Assembly (NCBI GenBank): GCA_003024985.2
Contig: PXIH01S0011691.1
DNA from: Euperipatoides rowelli
Lineage: Eukaryota > Onychophora > Udeonychophora > Euonychophora > Peripatopsidae
Length of the DNA: 12,557 bases
Strand: one strand, 5' to 3'
Shown piece by piece: positions 8,668 through 12,557 of this stretch. Position 1 is the first letter of the stretch, and each line of letters opens with the position of its first letter. The notes under the pieces are model-generated. The model ran no database searches and was not told where the DNA came from. It was given only the letters and a program-made list of their open reading frames with translations. The position numbers and the translations under genes were made by a program.

Positions 8668-9298
8668 CTGAACAAAAACTCATGGATAAATTGGCTGCAG
8701 CTGCCAGAGACAAACTTGCTCAAGCTTCAAGGGAAAGACAATTGCAATTAGAACGTAAACGGAAAGCAGCTCTCTTCATAAATATGCTAAAAGAGTCTCC
8801 AGAGACAATGTCTAAAGATGACTCTATTAAAAAATTGGGGAAAAAAGCATCTAAAATGATTGGCTCTTCAGTAACATCAAGAAAAATATCTCCTTCATCC
8901 AACAGGCATAATCCTAGCCTTGCTGTAACTCCAGTCAATCCTAAAAAACGATCAAGGTCTAAATCTCCTAGACACAAACAAAAATTAACTGTCGCTGCAT
9001 CATCTTCCCGATCCCTTACAGATACGGGCAGAAGAAGGGAAGAACAACAAAGAAGGCATAATTCACGGCCACGATCAAGATCTAGGTCGAGAGGTCCACC
9101 GCCTTTTAGGCAATCCGATAATAGAGATAACAGAGATAATCGATCTTGGCCAGAATGTCAAAATCCAGGGGATTTCAGGGACTTTAGGTCTTGGTCACCT
9201 TCAAGAAACAGAAATCCTGGAAGTTTAAGAGCCAGGTCACCTACACATCAACAACATAAAAGGCCGACACAGTCCAATTCCTATTCACAAATAAGAAG
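8668..9298 (+). CDS. SFSWAP: SFSWAP exon B: charged helix and RS-rich domain
   Basis: Spliced to exon A, the split codon G|CT gives alanine and the protein reads [20 protein letters not shown] and on through [23 protein letters not shown] recall human SFSWAP having [20 protein letters not shown] and [14 protein letters not shown] here, so this is the family's signature charged helix. Next come a lysine/serine linker, [24 protein letters not shown] and scattered SP and RS pairs ([20 protein letters not shown]), forming an RS domain with fewer RS repeats than vertebrate proteins. RS domains act by phosphorylation-dependent contacts in spliceosome assembly. The acceptor AG is 8666-8667 and the donor AG|GTAAGA has GT at 9299-9300. 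Reading into the intron gives an immediate TAA (9300-9302). A triple DNR repeat lies at 9117-9143. Confidence 0.93.
9117..9143 (+). repeat. Three 9-bp tandem repeats in exon B
   Basis: GATAATAGA, GATAACAGA and GATAATCGA stand head to tail, in frame, and encode three Asp-Asn-Arg units. It is a coding minisatellite likely to vary in number between relatives. Confidence 0.85.
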
Positions 9299-9625
9299 GT
9301 AAGAATAGTTTGCCAGAAATCTTTTTTTTTATCATTTTGTTTTACATAAAATAGATGCACTGCAAATGAAATATCAATTTCTAGAGATTTACTGTATCTT
9401 GTTACTCACTTCAAATCACTGTTATTAACGTAGTACAATATTTAAAAATTCCCTCTAACAGTTAAAAATTGCAGTATTATTATAGTGTAAATAATATTCC
9501 ATGAATGAGTTTAGTTTAAAAGAATAGTGGTGGAAAATATTTTCAAATTGAATTTTTTACACTAATTAACTCCACAAACATACACCACAATTACAAATAT
9601 TTCTAAACTACCAAAATCTTTTTTT

Positions 9626-9638
9626 GTGTGTGTGTGTG
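9626..9638. repeat. Short (GT)n microsatellite
   Basis: Six GT units follow a T-run and lead into GGGTGTATATGTA. It is a simple repeat inside intron 3. Confidence 0.8.
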
Positions 9639-9738
9639 GGTGTATATGTACTTACGTGAAGGTGGGGTGTTAGAGATTTAACCACTTATACTTTAAGAAC
9701 TTGTCTAGATACATTTTCTACCATTTTAATGCATAATC

Positions 9739-9924
9739 CAGTTTGTTGGATTTTTTTTTCCTTTATATAATAAAATTCTTGACAATAAATAGAACAAAAA
9801 AATATTTTAAGTTTTTTCTATCTGTTATAGATTTTGAAATATATAACAATGAATTATCTGGACATACTGGAAACACAAGCGAAATTAATGCCCGACTTTT
9901 ATAAATATGACAATAGAAAAAAAT
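9739..9924. repeat. Local tandem unit 1 (intact, empty site)
   Basis: The unit starts CAGTTTGTTGGATTTT and carries TAATAAAATTCTTGACAATA, a TTTTTTCTATCTGTTATAG core and GATTTTGAAATATATAACAA, ending before the next CTGTTTGTTAGAATTTT. It is about 186 bp. The core is nearly identical to unit 2; the tail is about 70% similar by eye. Confidence 0.85.
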
Positions 9925-10387
9925 CTGTTTGTTAGAATTTTTTTTTTTTTTTATAGGCTATGATAAAATTCTTGACAATAAATAGAACAAAAAATAATAT
10001 TTAAGTTTTTTTCTATCTGTTATAGATTTTGAAATATGGATGGCTCAGTGGACCAAGTCCATTCAACATTTTTGGGGGAAAAATGAGTTTAAAGTTAATT
10101 TAATGTAATGAATTCCACATTCATATTAGATATTTTGCTTTAAAACTATGCCAGTTCTAAGCCTAACTTAGTTTTTGCATGTACATGTATACAACAACAA
10201 AAAATTAAATAAGGCATGGTGTATAGGAAGATAATGTTTTGGTAATTTCTATGAAAAAAATGGACTTAGGCCACTTTAACACTGAGCCCTCCATATATAA
10301 CAATGTACTGTATTATTTGAACATAGCCTACAGTATATACAAGCTTATAATGAATGCAGCTATTAGAAATGTAATCACAAAAAAAAT
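9925..10387. repeat. Local tandem unit 2, interrupted by a MITE
   Basis: The unit repeats unit 1 from CTGTTTGTTAGAATTTT through GATTTTGAAATAT, is then interrupted at 10037-10293, and resumes with TATATAACAATG and a diverged tail up to the next CTGTTTGTTGGAATTTT. Without the insertion it is about 206 bp, close to unit 1. Confidence 0.8.
10037..10293. mobile_element. 257-bp MITE inserted in tandem unit 2
   Basis: The ends are inverted repeats: TGGATGGCTCAGTG on the left and, read in complement from the right, TGGAGGGCTCAGTG, followed on both sides by a related AAGTCCATT. Comparison with unit 1, which reads GAAATATATAACAATG uninterrupted, shows the insertion precisely. The target duplication is TA (10035-10036 and 10294-10295). 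If the element is taken as G...C, the duplication is instead ATAT; the sequence cannot separate the two. A TA duplication would fit a Tc1/mariner-type element. No coding capacity is seen. Confidence 0.82.
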
Positions 10388-10457
10388 CTGTTTGTTGGAA
10401 TTTTTTTTTTTCTTGATATAATAAAATTCCTGACAATAAATAGAACATAAATATGTG
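10388..10457. repeat. Local tandem unit 3 (partial)
   Basis: CTGTTTGTTGGAATTTT, a T-tract, GATATAATAAAATTCCTGAC and AATAAATAGAACATAAATAT repeat the first 70 bp of units 1 and 2. The similarity then fades, so this copy is truncated. Confidence 0.8.
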
Positions 10458-10511
10458 TAATAATTTCATTATTACACAAATTTGGAAACTTTTATACAGA
10501 GGATTCTACGA

Positions 10512-10568
10512 GTCGTAAAAATTACGACACGCGACCACTCATGTTAAAATTTTGAACGCGACCGCTCA
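10512..10568. repeat. Palindrome and short direct repeats rich in CG
   Basis: GTCGTAA and TTACGAC (10512-10518, 10522-10528) pair perfectly around AAA. Directly after it, ACGCGACCACTCA (10529-10541) recurs as ACGCGACCGCTCA (10556-10568). The patch has several CG dinucleotides in an otherwise CG-poor intron. Its function is unknown; it could be the edge of another degraded element. Confidence 0.6.
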
Positions 10569-11298
10569 AAGTTTAAGGAAGTTAAGTCCAATGGTGACAT
10601 GTAATCATTTTAATCATATAGGCCTACTGTAAATTAGAAAAAAAAAATTTCTAGACTCTTTAGTTTATTTGATTGTACCCCCACGCCAATGAAATGGCAC
10701 CTATAAATTAATAGTTTTTAAAGTGTCCTCTTTTTTTTTGGATTCTTATGAAAGTTTTATATTTTGATAAATATTGGCATAAAAGTCGAATTTTGGTGCA
10801 TTTTTATGTCAAATATAACAAGCATTTTTTTTTTATAAAAATACACAAATCGAAGTTGAAATAGGCATTCATAAGCCACTTTAATTTGCACATGTAAGGG
10901 TCAGAAACCGTAATTGATCAGATTACGTTAACACAATATTTATTTGCAATAAAGTAACAAATGCCATGTTAAGTAAATAACAAATGTGCAAGAACAATAC
11001 AACACAGATTCACCTTACATGAGTGAATCAGTGTAACAAAATAAAATAAATAGCATTCGTTATAATATGATGGTCTGTTCTGAAAGCTAAAAATTTATTA
11101 AATTATTGTATTATTGGTAGGCAGTTTTTTTTTTTTTTTACTTTGTTGTCTATTTCCTATGAGGCTGCATCTTTGCACTGTATTATAACCTTTTTTTTTG
11201 CTTATGTTGTAAAAATAAATGCCAAACATTATTTCTATTTATTGATGGACATTAATGTTATTTATCTGATAAAATATATTATACTTATTTTTTTCTAG

Positions 11299-11412
11299 GT
11301 CTCGGTCACATTCAAGGTCGCCAAAAAGATTTCAGAAATCTCCCAGTTTATCATCACGTGCAATACATAAAAAAAGCCAAAGATCTCCGTCTAGGCCTCA
11401 GTCCAAGTCAAA
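11299..11412 (+). CDS. SFSWAP: SFSWAP exon C: RS domain continuation
   Basis: Exon B ends AG and exon C starts G, giving arginine, then SRSHSRSPKRFQKSPSLSS and RAIHKKSQRSPSRPQSKSK before an in-frame TAA at 11414-11416. The acceptor is TTTTTTCTAG (AG 11297-11298), a strong site. The end is ambiguous. The bases CAAA|GTAAGG form a good donor with GT at 11413-11414, so the exon could end at 11412 and splice onward, or the TAA could be the true stop, making this the last exon with the coding part ending at 11416. SFSWAP proteins that I recall end in a conserved helical tail (KITQDLMAKVRAML), which I do not find in the remaining 1.1 kb. That favours the donor, with the last exon beyond the window. 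Confidence 0.82.
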
Positions 11413-12557
11413 GTAAGGAACACCATTGGTTTTAATTTTGAAGAACCTTTCCTACAGCCAATCAATATCATTGTAAATTAAAAATGTTTTCCAAAGATTT
11501 TATGTACAGCATATATTTTTGTTGATTAAATTTATATATTTATATGTTACTTGATTGAACTTTTTTTTTTTTATCATATCACTGGTTTCATTTGAAGTTT
11601 TATAATTTGTATTATCTGAAATGTTGCTACAAATTGTATTGATCATCTCAATGAAATTTATTTTTAATATCTAATTTGTGTTAGATGTTTTGCTACTTTT
11701 TAATTTTAGTGCAGTCTGATTAAATACGAATGTTTGAACATTTTAGAAAATATTATGAACCTTCATTTAATTGAATTTAGAATTTCAATAAAATTAGATT
11801 TTATTTCCATGGAAAATGAAGAGCTTTTTGGCCAAAAGATTAACTTTTACAATTTAAGGTATTTAACTAAGCGGTTTGCTGAAAGTAAAAAAAGTATTAC
11901 GGAAGCAAAAATATTATATACTATTTCAATAACATTATGCAAATAAAATTTCTGAAATGCAGTAAATTTTTAAAATATATTTGCAAACAAAATCCTTGTG
12001 TAGTGTACAGTATATCTAAGATCTTTTTTCCTTATCCTGATAAAGATGATATTTTGCCTTATTTTATAGTTACTTTTGATACAAACAAAATTAGGATACC
12101 TTTATCAGTTATACACCTAAATACTTAAATAATATGCACTAACCTTAAGCGATAGATATAGCTATATGATTTATACTCATCCATTTATTTTCTTGTTTGA
12201 AAGAAATGCATTCTAATTTGGTTGAAGATGTAAATTGGCATCAACTACATCAAACAATGGCTTTTTCTCTTGATACATTGTTGCATCAAACTTCACAGTG
12301 TCAAATGCTGTATACATATTTTAGATTTATTAAATTCCAATTATGTCCAATAGACAATGAAAGAAGTTGAATAATCATAGAAACAATAATTCACAAAATT
12401 CCGCCAGATATAATTTTATAATATACTGTATAACGGTAGGTCAGCTTTTTTTTTTTTTCAAAATATGTGGACTGTATTATATACAGTACATACATATACA
12501 GTAAATATATGTTGTATATGCGTATATGTACAGTATATATATATATATATATATATA
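11413..12557 (+). other. Intron 4 or 3' UTR and flank; no gene seen
   Basis: If the TAA at 11414 is used, this stretch begins as 3' UTR, and AATAAA hexamers at 11787-11792 and 11942-11947 are candidate polyadenylation signals. In such AT-rich DNA these hexamers are expected by chance. If the GTAAGG donor is used, it is intron. Two short open stretches (11734-11946 and 11937-12128) have no recognisable similarity and are of a length expected by chance here. The right end is dominated by TACAGTATA-like words and a TA microsatellite. Confidence 0.6.
12534..12557. repeat. (TA)12 microsatellite running off the window
   Basis: Twelve uninterrupted TA units reach the last base of the window, so the full length is unknown. 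Confidence 0.95.

Larger units (their letters stand above)
9299..11298 (+). other. Intron 3 of SFSWAP (2000 bp)
   Basis: The intron starts GTAAGA and ends TTTTTTTCTAG, with a good polypyrimidine tract. The part 9303-9738 is AT-rich with a short GT run at 9626-9638. The tandem units and MITE fill 9739-10457. The remainder, 10458-11280, holds a small palindrome (10512-10528) and long T-tracts, with no further exon that I can recognise. Confidence 0.85.

Noticed and set aside
8720-8977. Minus-strand open frame of 85 codons
   Set aside because: It is antisense to exon B of SFSWAP and has no motif of its own.
11787-11947. AATAAA hexamers as polyadenylation signals
   Set aside because: AATAAA occurs many times across this AT-rich window. 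Without transcript ends they cannot be called, and the exon C stop may not be used.
11734-12128. Two consecutive, overlapping open frames of 70 and 63 codons on +
   Set aside because: No recognisable motif, no splice or start context, and lengths near what chance gives in DNA this AT-rich. They are not listed as genes.

Overview
The window is AT-rich eukaryotic DNA with long introns, GT/AG splice sites, many poly-T and poly-A tracts, TA-rich microsatellites and decayed DNA transposons. It fits an invertebrate animal genome; the sequence does not let me name the phylum. No rRNA, confident tRNA, CRISPR array or prokaryotic operon was seen.

The only protein-coding gene I can support lies on the + strand and is the 3' part of the SFSWAP (suppressor-of-white-apricot) splicing-factor gene. 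Exon A (4150-4389) encodes the conserved VSFSIK..PLEK block and an acidic, serine-rich linker. Exon B (8668-9298) encodes a charged alpha-helical block and the start of an RS-rich domain. Exon C (11299-11412 or 11416) continues the RS domain. The joins A-B (phase 1) and B-C (phase 2) keep the frame open and rebuild conserved sequence across the A-B join. A short exon-like stretch at the left edge (1-55 or 1-78) may be the preceding exon. The SURP domains would lie upstream of the window. The conserved SFSWAP C-terminal tail is not found here and would lie downstream, if it exists.

The introns are rich in repeats. Intron 1 (about 4.1 kb) holds a decayed pogo/Tigger-type transposon on the minus strand with only the C-terminal part of its transposase (1672-2575). 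Around it are several copies of a 17-bp word related to TGGGGTAACTTGAAACA. A near-perfect palindromic MITE (3928-4002) and a perfect 11-bp hairpin (4018-4044) follow, just upstream of exon A. Intron 2 (4278 bp) holds a 424-bp non-autonomous hAT element with a perfect 8-bp target duplication, and a foldback element (5826-5984). Intron 3 (2000 bp) holds a local triplication, one unit of which was later hit by a 257-bp MITE. The unhit neighbouring unit preserves the empty site.

The observations most worth a second look concern splicing. The in-frame stop after exon C overlaps a strong GTAAGG donor. Exon A has two in-frame acceptors 9 nt apart. The left-edge exon has two donors, one of which would bring in a stop. 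SFSWAP-family genes are known to regulate their own splicing, so these could be points of control, but that is inference. I found no clearly new biological system.
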